From Lunularia cruciata (taxonomy: Eukaryota; Streptophyta; Marchantiopsida; Lunulariales; Lunulariaceae): DNA of 64,000 nucleotides. The stretch covers positions 75,724,931-75,788,930 of the forward strand of contig OX419755.1 of assembly GCA_948567375.1 (NCBI GenBank), written 5' to 3'. A model generated the notes under the pieces. It was not told the origin of the DNA. It saw nothing but the letters and a program-made list of their open reading frames with translations, and did not search any database. How positions within the stretch are numbered: the first letter of the stretch is position 1; every line of letters begins with the position of its first letter. Below, piece by piece: positions 11,461 through 23,012 of this stretch. A program made the position numbers and the translations under genes.

Positions 11461-11640
11461 TACGTGCAGGCTTGAGGTGTATATTATGTGGCTCTTCTGG
11501 TGGAGTTGCTACTATGTTAGTGTGTGATAGCTGTTTGAGAGGATGGCATATGGCATGTATGACTCCTCCCCTCACGGTGGTCCCTCAAGGATAGTGGTTA
11601 TGTCCTAGATGTACTTGACCAATAGCTAGTTCATTCTTTA
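11461..11640 (+). pseudogene. PHD-type zinc finger at the C terminus of element A integrase
   Basis: In frame with the upstream integrase. Zinc ligands are CILC (11478-11489), CDSC (11523-11534), GWHMAC (His and Cys, about 11541-11558) and CPRC (about 11601-11612), which is the Cys4-His-Cys3 spacing of a PHD finger. Family members read histone H3 tails, often Lys4 methylation state. One TAG lies just before the Trp that precedes the last ligand pair (about 11591-11593). Fused to integrase, it would be expected to steer insertion to particular chromatin, as chromodomains do in chromoviruses; that role is inference. All eight ligands are still present. Confidence 0.8.
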
Positions 11641-11775
11641 TATGGTATAGATTGCAGACATGCAACTAACGATGGGGCTCCATAGCACTCAACCTCCTGA
11701 TCTTTGCCCATTATAGAGTATACCATATACTTAGAGTAGATGGCTATCTGGAGTTAGAGGGACCTAACCGCCAGC

Positions 11776-11787
11776 TAGGGGGGCGAT
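11776..11787 (+). other. Polypurine tract of element A
   Basis: The run AGGGGGGCGAT immediately precedes TGTGACACTTTAG, the likely start of the 3' LTR. This placement is where plus-strand DNA synthesis primes in Gypsy elements. Confidence 0.65.
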
Positions 11788-12345
11788 TGTGACACTTTAG
11801 TCTATGTATGACTTATGTGTGAGTTGTGCTTCTATAGTGTATGATGTTGACAGCGATGTATCTTGTGTAGTGATGTATATACACACAACAGCTGTCACAC
11901 CATTTGTAGTGTCGCATCTAGATGCTTGGACACTGGAGTTCCAGTGGTAGTAGTTAGAGTTATTTCAGCAATTTCTCAGAGACAACTTTCCGATGGTCAG
12001 ATTTTGTGTTTGGGGTATTGACTTCACGGTGGGGCCCACCGTCACTTTGCACCGTTTGAGCCATCAAGTGTGCCATCAGCGAGACCATTAGCGTTCAGAC
12101 CTAGCTCGAGTCCAGGAGTATACTTTCAAAGTGCAGCTCCAGAGAGCTCACTATTCTGATGTTGAGCCTTCAAGTTCTTGGCTATGGTGGACAGAGGCCA
12201 GTGAACGTCACTTGGATTCTCTATGCTGGAGTGGGTGTGGCTTGACTGTAATCAATGCCCAATTGTTAGTAGTTTATAGAGTGATAGATCAAGTATTGAT
12301 CTGAGTTGAGTTGAGTTAAGAGTGGTAACAATCTAATTACATCAA
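11788..12345 (+). repeat. 3' LTR of element A (end approximate)
   Basis: It begins TGTGACACTTTAGTC right after the polypurine tract. The end is uncertain: ATTACATCA near 12343 is the best TG...CA-type end before a second copy of the LTR start appears. The matching 5' LTR lies outside the window, so the boundary cannot be checked here. Confidence 0.5.
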
Positions 12346-12346
12346 A

Positions 12347-12452
12347 TTGTGGCACTTTAGAGTCTATGTATGACTTATGTGTGAGTTGTGCTTCTATAGT
12401 GTATGATGTTGACAGCAATGTATGTTGTGTAGCGATGTATATACGCACAACA
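12347..12452 (+). repeat. Second copy of the first 100 bp of element A LTR
   Basis: TGTGGCACTTTAGAGTCTATGTATG through GCACAACA repeats 11788-11888 almost base for base. It could be a truncated second LTR (a tandem or recombined element) or an internal duplication in the LTR. Confidence 0.7.
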
Positions 12453-12459
12453 TCTTGTT

Positions 12460-13000
12460 CATGTTGGACTTTGGTATTATCTGCTCCTCTTTGGTGTACT
12501 TTTCATCTGATTCTTGATAATAATTCTTGATCACAGACTTCCCTTTAGGCTAGAAGGCAAAATACCTCATTAGGTGGATGTGACTTGGGAACTTCTTACA
12601 TTCCTTCCTTGTTGATAGATTGAGCCATATGTAGAAAGGGATCACAAAGGGGCCTAGGTAAGTTGTTTCACCTTCTTCTTTGAATTCTTAATGTAGACTC
12701 CTTGCTTGATAATGAAATATGTTGGCCAATTGAGTGGTTCTCCCTACTATATGCAATCAAAGAATATGGCACGGCTATTGGTGAGGTAAGTAATTCACTT
12801 ATGTTTGAACAACTTTATAACCACTTCAATGATAGCCCTTTGGGCCAGATCCTTACACTTGCCACTTTTGCCTCTTCTTGGAGAAATTCTCCTTGATACC
12901 ATTGATCAGTGCCTTGTATGCAAACTTTGTATATAGTGTCATCACTCCTATTGGTCTTGTATCCAGTCCTAGCACATTTTGTTAATTCTCTTTGCTCCAA
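12460..13000 (-). pseudogene. Diverged relic related to the element B protein
   Basis: On the minus strand, short blocks line up in order with the element B protein: GYKTN (about 12960) for NGYKV, EPLNW (about 12725-12745) for GEPINW, and FVIPFYIWLNL (about 12610-12640) for YIVPFAAHFYLGLNL. Spacing between the last two is close to that in element B (about 37 against 33 residues). Stops and frame changes are frequent and I see no termini or target duplication, so this is an old fragment or a related family. The homology call rests on short matches only. Confidence 0.4.
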
Positions 13001-15888
13001 TTGTAGAAGTTTCTACTCAAGTCCCTTTATGTTCTCTCCTTTCTCCTCTTCATCTTATAGATGATCCTAAAGTCACTCAATTCCTAGTTCTAGAGCAAGA
13101 AGCCAAGATGCTACCTCTAGATTACCTCACTCCCACAATGGATTGCCCACTTGTTTATTGCAAGACTTTGAAGAATGGCTTTGGGAGCCTTCTTCATGGA
13201 TTTTTGAAGAAACACCATATTTTCTATTGAATGGGATCTAGGTATGAAGGCAAAGGCTAGAAAACTACAAATATAATGAGAATTAGAAATGATTGTAAGA
13301 CTTGGAAATTCTAAGCTTGCTCAAATCTAAAAATGAAATTGCTAGCAAATTCAAAATCAATATGTAGGAAAAAATTTCAATAATTATTCTTCAATTATTG
13401 ACTAGTTGGTGAGCTATACCTCTCCACACACCTTTGAATGCAAACTATCTTCCTTGAATGTGAATGGTCTTTGGTGGCAATTCTTTATCTAGGTGGTGGT
13501 GCATTAAAATTTATGTACAGGCCTTGGGTACACTAATGTTTGGGCCTGAGTTCTTTGGGTACAAAGGTACTCTGGCTTTAATTCTTTGTCTTTGATCATT
13601 ATTTGAAGTTGATATAATTCAATGTTCATCATTTAGAGGACATTCAGCTTTGTACTTGTTCCCTTTGCACTATAACATGTATAGACAAAACTGCAAAGGA
13701 AACTTAACTAAGAAGCTTTACTTCCTATAATGATGAATTATTTTACCATATCTGCACAAACAAGATTGAAATGAATAAAAGAACAAATTTTATCACAATT
13801 TATGCAGCACAATACCTCTAGTTTGTTGATATTTAGCATTCTTTTCTGTTTTCTTAATTGACCTAATTATTTAGTATTTTTTGGATGGAATTTAGCTACA
13901 ATGATACAAAAAATGTATTCCATTTTAATCTAGATTGATGACAAATAAAGCAGGCTTGGAGTTAACTAAATAATTCTACATAATTAACCATATTAACTCA
14001 TTCAGTTTGAACAAATTGACAATAGTATCAGAACTGGTTGTCTATTATAAATATGCAGATTAGTTTTTTCATATTTTTATTATGTATAATTATAAATATA
14101 TAATATTTCCTGTTTTGCAATAACATATGATACCATAATTATCATTATGATATGATTATAATTACATTTAGATATTTATATTTTTGATAGGAATAAAATA
14201 TGATCATGAATTTATAATATAAGAAAGATAACCTTCTTTTTCACAATGATCAATGAAATTTAATAAAATAAATAAATAATATTGACTCACACTTTTATGA
14301 TTGAAACTGATTAGGACATGTTATATAGGAAGAGAATGCAAAAGATTTAAATTTCTATTTTAAAATTTAAAATACAACTCATTGTATTTTTAAGAATAAT
14401 TTCATCCTTAGCAAGAGTATTAATTAATATATACATTACATCTCATAACAAGAATTTATATAAAAATTAATTAATTTTAATATGATATTGGATTCCTCAT
14501 TTTTATTTTAAATTACATACTTTTTTTTGGGGTGTAGATTAAGGGTTATGGCTTTCATGAGACTCTTAATATCTAGTAAATATCTAGTCATGATTAGATG
14601 TTACAATAATAAAATTTTCATCTTTACTCATATCTAGAACTTATGGTTCTTGATATACATGAGTACTAGAATATATATATGTTTATGAAGTAAAGAAACA
14701 TACTACTTATGTATAAGATTACATTTCAAATGCTAAAATTCACATATAGTATTATTCTAAGGAAAAGAATTAAAAAATAATAGTGATGGTTCAATATTAA
14801 CTATTAGATGAGATCTAAGAGAAATAACATATTCTTGACCTTTTTTGGCTTATAATTTGTAAATGAGCTATTTCATGGTAATTATGTATTTTCAAGAAGA
14901 TTAAATATAACTCAAGTTTGAGAAGTAGAACTTGTACCAAAAGGATGAAAATTATATCACACAAAAAAGTACCACATATAGTTAATATTTTAGTGGGATA
15001 TACATATAATTTCTTTAAATTCTATAATGAATTTTATGCAAAAATATGAGATGTATTATTAACCTATGAGTTTGAATAACAAGTAAGTGGTTTTATTATA
15101 TGAGAAAAGACTGAATTAGGTTTTGGATTTCATTAATTGCTATAATACGATATGACTAGATGCACTCTTCTTTTTTAAATGAGTTTTACATTATATCTTG
15201 TTGTTATAATTGTATCAATTAAGAAGAGAAGTCATATAGAAGAGAAATGTTTGAACATGGGATGGAAGAAGGATTTGAAGACCTTATCAAGCTCATCAAA
15301 CTCTATAAATAAATCTTTATTGGTAATATGAGGTTTAGTCCAATAGCATCACAATGAGAAATCTGTTATACTATACTTAGGATGTCAAATTTTTGAAAGT
15401 CATGAGGCTTATATATCAATGGGGCATTTAAAGAGCATCATTTAGTATGACTACTCTCCTATAGATTGCATTAACCAATGTTATTTATAACACAATAAAT
15501 ATACCTAGTCCAAAATAAAATTTACTATAGCAAATTAGAATGAATATGTCAATCACTTTGTACTATAAGCTCTTGTACAATGTTTGCCAAACATATTAAA
15601 CTTTATATCTATATGTGGATAGCACTATACAACACCAAGGTTAGAAGAAAAAGAAGGACCATGTTATAGAGCATTATCTATAGGAGATCTTGGTTATTGT
15701 CTTTCCATATTGCACATCTATAGGATTGATAATTGGACCTTCTAAAATTATATACTATGTGGAATCTTTAATAAAAAATTCTACCATGATTACTTGATTG
15801 TATTGGAACATATACATATCTCTTCTAATTTGTGTTGTTTGTAAGGTGTTTTAGTGTAATTTCTTGTGCCATAAACATAGCTATATCC

Positions 15889-15891
<3 letters not shown>

Positions 15892-15951
<60 letters not shown>
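15892..15951. repeat. (AT)n microsatellite, about 30 units
   Basis: An uninterrupted alternating A/T run of about 60 bases. It is likely length-polymorphic. Confidence 0.95.
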
Positions 15952-15954
<3 letters not shown>

Positions 15955-17160
15955 CCTTTATCATTCAAAAGTACAACCTAAGTATCCTATTGCATCTAAT
16001 GTAGTCACAATTGTCTACAACTCGTCATAAAAGAGTGGAAGAGTACTCCTATCTGCAAAAGAGCTACAAGTAAAACATGAGGACTCTATCTAGCATGGGT
16101 AGACAAGAGTGCAGATCAAGACTAAGAAGTAGTGTCTTGCTCTGAAGAGGTACTAGAAATGAGGAGCACCTTGTCCCTCTTTGACATTAAGTACCTTGTC
16201 AAAGAGGGAACCCAAAGAAGAGAAGGTAATGAGAATGTCAACTCAAAGGGGGTAAGCCTTCAGAGTAGTTATAGGGGGAAGATCAAAATAAGGAACCAAC
16301 CCAAAAAGATCAGGAAAGTGTGCCAATGGTGCGGTGGATTATCAATAAATTAGAAATCACACAACAAGTAATGGAGGTTGCTCTTTGCTTCTACCAAGAC
16401 CTATATCTAGACATAAATGACCCCAAGAAACTGTTAGAGTTCATAGACCAAATGGTCTAGAATGCCAATCAGGAGAAGATGGAGGCCCAAAGTAAGCCAA
16501 TACAAGCTCACAAGAGATGGTTCAAGCTTGTGATGAAGATGTAGCAATGAAGGAGCAGTTGAAGATTGCTAATGTGCAAAATATCCATGAGTTGGAAGAA
16601 GCACTCACAACTCAACATAGAGAATTGACATCCGCACAAGAAAATGAAACTATTGCTCAAAGTTCATATGTTACTTGCATCACTAAGGATCCTTTGACAT
16701 ACAAATTTCTCAATATGATAGGAAATTGAAGATTTGAGTTCTAAGATATAAGTTATGAAACAGAAAAGTCTCTGTATGTTAGGGGATGTAACTTATAGTG
16801 TGTTTACAAAGATCTTTATCTTGTTCAAAGTCCTTATCAAGATAGTTCTAAGAAGAAGGAATGTATCAAGTGCTTGCATTATAAGGGAGTTATGGCAATT
16901 AGTGCAAAATAGCCAAAGGAGAAATTGTGCAAGTTAAAGAGGTAGGCTCCTAAGTGGGATGTATTTTCTAGAATATGTGTAGGATTTGCCTAAGCTTAGA
17001 TTTTCTAGAATATGTATGCAGTTGGCTTAAACTCACCTCATATTCCCCACAAGATTAAGATTGTTGCAAACATATAACTATGGAGAAAGTTATGTGAGTT
17101 GGCACCAAAACTAGTTGAGTTCCCATGACTTAAACATGAGATATATGTAAATAAGATACC

Positions 17161-17220
<60 letters not shown>
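17161..17220. repeat. (AAT)n microsatellite, about 19 units
   Basis: Continuous TAA/AAT triplets with one interruption near 17170. Confidence 0.95.
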
Positions 17221-17221
<1 letters not shown>

Positions 17222-19224
17222 CAATATAAAGCATGTAGTCTCAAAATTTAGTGCTCTTGGTATTATTGTAAAGCACTTGATAAAGTTTTTCCAACAAGAC
17301 TAAGTTTGTACTAACTCCATGATGGATAGAAGTCCCCAAAACTTCAGTTTTACTATTTTGGTTGGTGGATAATATTAAAAGAACAAAAAAAGAGGACTCT
17401 TAAGTTGCCAAAAATTTATAAAAGAGGGAGTTTTTCCAAGGTTGGCTCTTAATCCTAAGTTTACCATGGTAGTTCTAGAAGTGGATCAAGGATATGAAGT
17501 AAATTTTAGGATTAGATTAAAGATTTATCTATTTATCTAAGGCATAATGAGGATCTAAGAGATAATACCTATACTTAATGTGGAGTTATGATATCATTTT
17601 CACTAAAGTATGATCTATGCCAAAGAACCATGAGTCATAACATAACCAAAGTGAACTATATGGACAAAATAGGCACTAGGTAGGCCAACCATTATTTAAA
17701 GACTTTGAACTAAATGAAAAGCATGCCTAAAGACCAAATTTACTTGATTGTAGTTACATACATGCTATTGAACCAAGTCCTATGGAAAAATATGAATTAA
17801 GTTTGAAGAGGAACTTGGGCCCAAATTAAGTACATTAGCATTGGTTAATGATAGACTTATTTTGGTGTGATGTAGTGTTGAGATCATGAACTATTGAATC
17901 CAAAATTCAAATACATATATAGAAAAGCATACTAAGAGGTAAAGGCAGATAAATTTAAAGCACATCAAGTCATATACACCCTTAGTATACCCAAAGGTAG
18001 TACTACACTTAAAGGAGATCACAAAGATGTATATACATGGACCAAATGTATGCATAACTTCATGTTATAGAGAAATGAACTAATATGAGTTAAAATATCC
18101 TAATATATGGATGAGCTAAGATCCACGTAGTATCCTTGCCAAAGTAAAACTACATATATAACCTATTAGAATGAATAGGTCAATAATAAGAGAATGTAAA
18201 TTTTTCTAAATCTCTAGTGCAATAAGAAAGTATGGAAATAAAAGATAAAAGATTATTAAGTGCCTCCACGGACAAACCATTTCTTTTCTACTACAAAAGT
18301 ATATAGAGAAGGAAGTACTCATCTTTGACCTCCATCATAAAGCTTTGAAGGACCAGTCTATCCACAACCAAAAATCAAGACAAAAGCAAAGGGATCAAGA
18401 GTGCACAACTGCCCATAAACACTACAAGTGTCTTCTCCTCCATGAATTATAAACATACACTACCATGAAAAACAACAAATATATTTGGGCATGTGCTAAA
18501 TCCACTATCACACACTCAAAGATCCCTTGTTTTATGATATCATCAAAGATACTTATAATCCTCTCTCAAGTGCTCTCAACATGATTAGAATAATTTTGAT
18601 TGATAAGAACCAAATAAGTATATTGATGAGTAATATGGAAGAGTGTATACCAAATAGTACCAAATTGATAAATTTTATGGATCCATTGAGTAATTGAAAT
18701 AGTCCATATGTAGAATATCTTTTACAAGCATAATATATAAATAGTGTGAAATAATTTTTTCATACACTATTAGTACTCCAAGATTGTGTAAGTTTATGAT
18801 TTGGAGATATAATATATGCCATTAGAATCAGATACAAAAGAAAACTTATTCATTAATATCTAGATTCTTATACCTATATAACAAAGTAACTAAATAAACT
18901 CAATAGTCAAACGATCACAAAATTTTTTAATCTACTCTTTAGAGATCACTATGTAGGTTAAGGACAACAACAAAGGAAAAACATAATCTAAGATAACAAT
19001 TTCACTCTCAAAATGCATAAGGTTCCTTTTAGAAAAGAATAGTTTTAGCTATTTCTTTGGCTGTACTCATCTTTTATTTTTGACATAGAATTTCCATTAT
19101 AATTCTCTTAGGTATTGAGGGTGCATAGTAAGAGCTCTATTGCGTATGAGTAGGACATTCCCTCCCTTTGAAGCATCTATATCACACCTAAGGAGGATTC
19201 AAAATGGGGTTTTGGGGTCTGTAA

Positions 19225-19229
19225 ATATC
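19225..19229. repeat. 5-bp target duplication ATATC of element B copy 2 (repeats at 23008-23012)
   Basis: ATATC lies immediately before TGTGACAACCCGG and again directly after the CACCACA end at 23007. The duplication is perfect and differs from that of copy 1, showing two independent insertions. Confidence 0.9.
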
Positions 19230-22200
19230 TGTGACAACCCGGCAAATATCACTTTTGCGGTAATCGGGTAAGTAAAGTTTGTTCCCGCAGAGATACGAGT
19301 CAGAAATGTCCAAATACAAAGTCAAACAGTAACATGTAGTCCTTCTTGGTTGCGTCTTTAATCTCTTAGGTAGAAACCACACCCAGAAGAGAGTAACAAG
19401 CACTGATTCGCAATCTTGTCACAAATTAACACTCAATAATCACAACTCCATCAAATCATTTCAAACAATCTTGATTGTGATGATTCAGGCTCTCCCGAAA
19501 ATGGCACTTCACTGCAAAACGACTTCACCTCAAAATTGTGTTCCACCCCTCCACTGAAGGCACAACTTCCTCGATCGAAATTGCTTCACATCAACTTTGC
19601 ATTGCACTCACAAATGCAGAATATTACCAACACTACAATTCCTCTCAGATCTGTCAAGGCATTGCTTCGATTGCACTTCACTAAGGATCAAACACACAGA
19701 ATGAAGATCAAGGCTGTGGAATCCAACATCCAACAAACACTCTGACTTGCACTTCAAATTTCTCCAAACACTCACAAACACAATTGCAAAATTGATACTC
19801 GGAATCAAGCTCAAGCAACGAGCACTGCTTCACAACACTTCGCTTTATCTATTCTCAAAAATAATGAGCACTGAACAACAATTTCCTGCAAATGCCACTC
19901 TTAAATAGTGAAGCAATCGACAGTTCTAACAACTATACCGTTTCTACAGCAACTATTCTAACCTGCAGATCCGAAATGACAATGGACCTCTTCATATCTG
20001 CCCCTTCAAATCTCAAATTGGTTACTAATCCAATCCAATGTCTACTTCTTCCTCAGCTTTCAAACCCGAACCCGATGTAATCTTACTTCCTACCACATTT
20101 TCCTTGGGTTTCAGATCTCCTACATCTTCTACCAAATCCAGCAATTCTCTTTCCTGATTTGAAATTGCACTAGTGGGTAGTCTATCTAACTCTTCATCTT
20201 TCGACCCACTCTTCCCTAATGTCTCTGAGGGCAACTCCAAAGACATTTGGATTCCTATGTTATCTACTTTGGGTTTTGCCTTAACATCCTGCCAAAGCTT
20301 TTCTAACTCTATTCTCACTAAGTCTAATCTAATCGCAATATTGTCTTCTACTTCTAAGATCTTCCTGTCTACACGAGTTCTAAGACTAATCAACAAGGCA
20401 TTCAAATCTGTATCTTTTGCTTGTCTTCGCCTCGTCTCCTGCACCAACAACTTCAACTCGTGCAGTCTTGTTTCTTCAATCCAAATGCTGGATTTTGTAC
20501 TTAACATTGGGTTCACTCTGAGGACTATTTCCTTCAATAGCTCCAATCTTGTCTTGCGTTCTCGTTCCCAATCTGCAAGCCATTCCTCTCGATACATTGC
20601 CAATTCTTCTTTGAATTTGGCCTTCACCGCTTCCTTCTCTTTCTCCTTCTGTTCAACCTTCTCTTCCTGATTACGAAGTAATTCCCGTAATCTCTCTTCT
20701 TCTCTATATCTCGCAGCCAACTCTCGTTGCCAGAGTTGCTTCTTCTCCTCCATACTCTCCATCACTCGATCGAGCTCTTGATCCTTCAATGCTACCCTCG
20801 CCATAGCATGGATAAGCTCTACTCTTGAATCAGCAAATTGCTGCTTCAAGATTTTGTGCTCCGCTACCTGTCTCTCCCTTGCAATGTCACTCTTCCTTGC
20901 AAGATCTTCTCGATAACTCACTTCTCTCTTCAGGTCTTCGATTACCAAACTTCTCTCTACTGCTTCCGTTTGCAGTACTTCTCTCTCTTCCTCACCTCGG
21001 GTTATACTCTTCTTCAACTCCGAGTTTTCTTCTTCTAATCTTGATAAGACCTGCAAAACAATCTTTACCTCTGGACAAGTAGACTGCATCTCCTTCTTCT
21101 TCTTCTCCAACTTCACCAACAGTGGGCATACTACCGTCTGCAAGTAATCTACTCCATTACTGGCAACTTCTTCCTCCCGCGGAGTGGTCTCTCTTCTTTC
21201 CTTGTGTTCTCTCAATACTCGCCTTCTTCTCTGGAGTCTTCATATCGGAATTGACGCCTCACTGCCCGAGCTTTCTTCTACCTCTTCCTTCACTCTACTC
21301 GGCCCCGCTTCACACTTCGCCTTACGTCTCGAGCAAACTCCTTGCTGTATTGCAATCTTCTTCTCCTCAAGCACTGGTACTTCGTCTTCCAGCGCTGCAT
21401 TGTCTTTGGTTTCTACTTCGGCTTGCATTTCTTCTTTGTATTCTTCAGCCGTTGGTGCCGAGGTCATTTCTCCACCATCTTCACTGTCACTGCTAGTATC
21501 TCCACTCTACAGTGTCAGCTTAGGTTCCTCCTCACGTTCTGAGTCCTCCGTCTTGAGCTTGGCTTTGCCTTTTGAGTCTTCATCTTCTGACTCAATCACC
21601 ACCATTCCTCGCCTCGGGTTATTTTTCTGCATCTTCCGTGGTTTCTTGTTTTCTTTGGCTTTTGCTTGCTGAGTTCTCTTCTTCGTCGGGGTACTTACAA
21701 CGACCTCCACGTTCTTCCCTGTCTTTGCGTAGTAATTGTCCGTGCTCCGGATTTGGAGAATGTATTGCTGCTCCTCCGCGTCGACTTCTCTTCTCAAGTC
21801 AGGATGGAAATGAGACACCATTCTATTGCGCTCCGCCAAATTGAGCAAATTTAATCAGAGGTAAAAATGTGCCGCAAATGGTACGATGTAGTGTGGAGGC
21901 CACTTATCCCGCAGATTCCACACCATCTGCCTCGTTCTCCCGTTGAAGCACCTTGCCCAATTGATCGGTTCTCCTGCAAATAACTTGTGAAAAAACACCG
22001 CTTGGTGTTTCATCACATAGGTAGTTCTCTCCGGCTTCAGGATGGCCATTAGTGCACTCACAATTCCTCTCCTTACAGGGTCTTTGTAGCTCTCAACTTT
22101 GTACCCATTCTTTGTCCTCTTCAACGAGAAGGCATCTCTCACCTCTTGCGTTTCTTGGGCTATCTCTCCTTTCCCCAAGAACGTGGCTCCCTGCTCCGAA

Positions 22201-23007
22201 CCCGCCTCCCTCCCGAGTATGAGTCTCCAATCCGACTCTGTCCAGCGAGCTGGATTTCCTCTCTTCCCTTCTTCCTCGGGACCATCGAGACATTTACTCT
22301 CGATGATTTCTGTCATGAATCCTAGAAAACTTACGTTCTAGTTCCATGCCAGAAAAGTGATCCAAAGTCGGCTCAAGACTTTGATCCTTGCTACTATATC
22401 TAATCTAATGCATGATTTCTCACTGCAAATTCGGAGTTCTTCTTCCCTCCTCCAATCTCTTTTGCTTTCTTACTGTCTCTCAATTTCTCTCTTGTGACTT
22501 CTCCCTTGCGCACTAACACGAGTCCAACTCTGTTTCCCTTTCCCCGATCACCTGCAAGATGACTCCTCAACGGCGAAGGAAAATTGCTCGACATTTTGTC
22601 ATTGCAGTTTTGATTTTTATAGAGTTGCACTTCTTCGTCTTCCATCACTTTGAGTTTCTACCGAGAAATCACACCTCTGGCATGCACCTGTCACTGTCAA
22701 TCAACCTTCGTGCGTATGAGCTGCCAGTTTTGAAACGGCCCCTTCTTGAATTTCTTGCCCCGACGAAAGGTTGTTAGACTGTCTTTGCCTCGGGTTGAGC
22801 TCCCCCCGATCCGAAGACAATTTACTTTGTATTGTATGCTGACACAACATTTCCGAGTACTTCGCCTTATGACCCAAAGTCACTTTACTTCGGGTTTCAT
22901 CCCAAAGACAATTTTCTTTGCCTTCTTCGGCCATACAGGCGCAATCCGACTTCTCTATACAGTTCTTCTCCTTTATTTTGAAAAAAACAAAAAATGTGTG
23001 CACCACA
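19230..23007 (-). mobile_element. Element B copy 2 (3.78 kb, TG...CA ends, sense minus)
   Basis: 3778 bp from TGTGACAACCCGGC to GTGCACCACA, flanked by ATATC on both sides. It is collinear with copy 1 (4063-7834) over its full length: the same ends, the same coding region, and the same TATA-like box on the minus strand (TCTTAAATAGTG on plus, 19899-19910). This copy has the better preserved coiled-coil part. No internal LTR pair, RT, integrase, primer-binding site or polypurine tract was found. Confidence 0.88.
20025..22648 (-). pseudogene. Element B protein, copy 2
   Basis: From 22648 on the minus strand: a short N-terminal stretch (to 22400), one frameshift, then a single frame from 22316 down to 20025 interrupted by stops near 21857, 21509 and 21240. 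The last 396 codons (21215-20025) are open and mostly coiled coil (dense Glu, Lys, Arg and Leu with EEENSELKKSI and related heptads). The N-terminal domain includes ARWTESDW, NGYKVESY, GEPINW and YIVPFAAHFYL. A Ser/Glu/Asp-rich linker joins them. Total about 870 codons. The two stops at 21509 and 21240 recur at the same places in copy 1. Function unknown; no polymerase or nuclease motif is visible. Confidence 0.7.
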
Positions 23008-23012
23008 ATATC

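Larger units (their letters stand above)
1..12345 (+). mobile_element. Element A: Ty3/Gypsy retrotransposon with C5-methyltransferase and PHD modules (5' end outside window)
   Basis: Order on the plus strand: cytosine-5 methyltransferase, linker, reverse transcriptase, RNase H, integrase, PHD finger, polypurine tract, 3' LTR. From base 1 to 2775 every recognisable block lies in reading frame 1, so the methyltransferase belongs to the same polyprotein as the RT. Integrase continues in frame 2 after one frameshift. Removing the insertion 3738-10883 with one ACGG repeat joins both integrase halves in frame, and that frame runs into the PHD finger. Many stops show it is dead. RT-RNase H-integrase order defines Ty3/Gypsy. 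Gag, protease and the 5' LTR would lie to the left of the window. Confidence 0.85.
13001..19224. other. A/T-rich spacer, no gene recognised
   Basis: Strongly A/T-rich DNA with no long open frame on either strand. Short open stretches at 16132-16350 and 16517-16730 carry no domain I recognise. Two microsatellites are listed separately. This looks like old, decayed intergenic sequence. Confidence 0.6.

Noticed and set aside
16132-16730. Possible small genes in the A/T-rich spacer
   Set aside because: Short frames without recognisable domain, splice support or homologous partner in the window.
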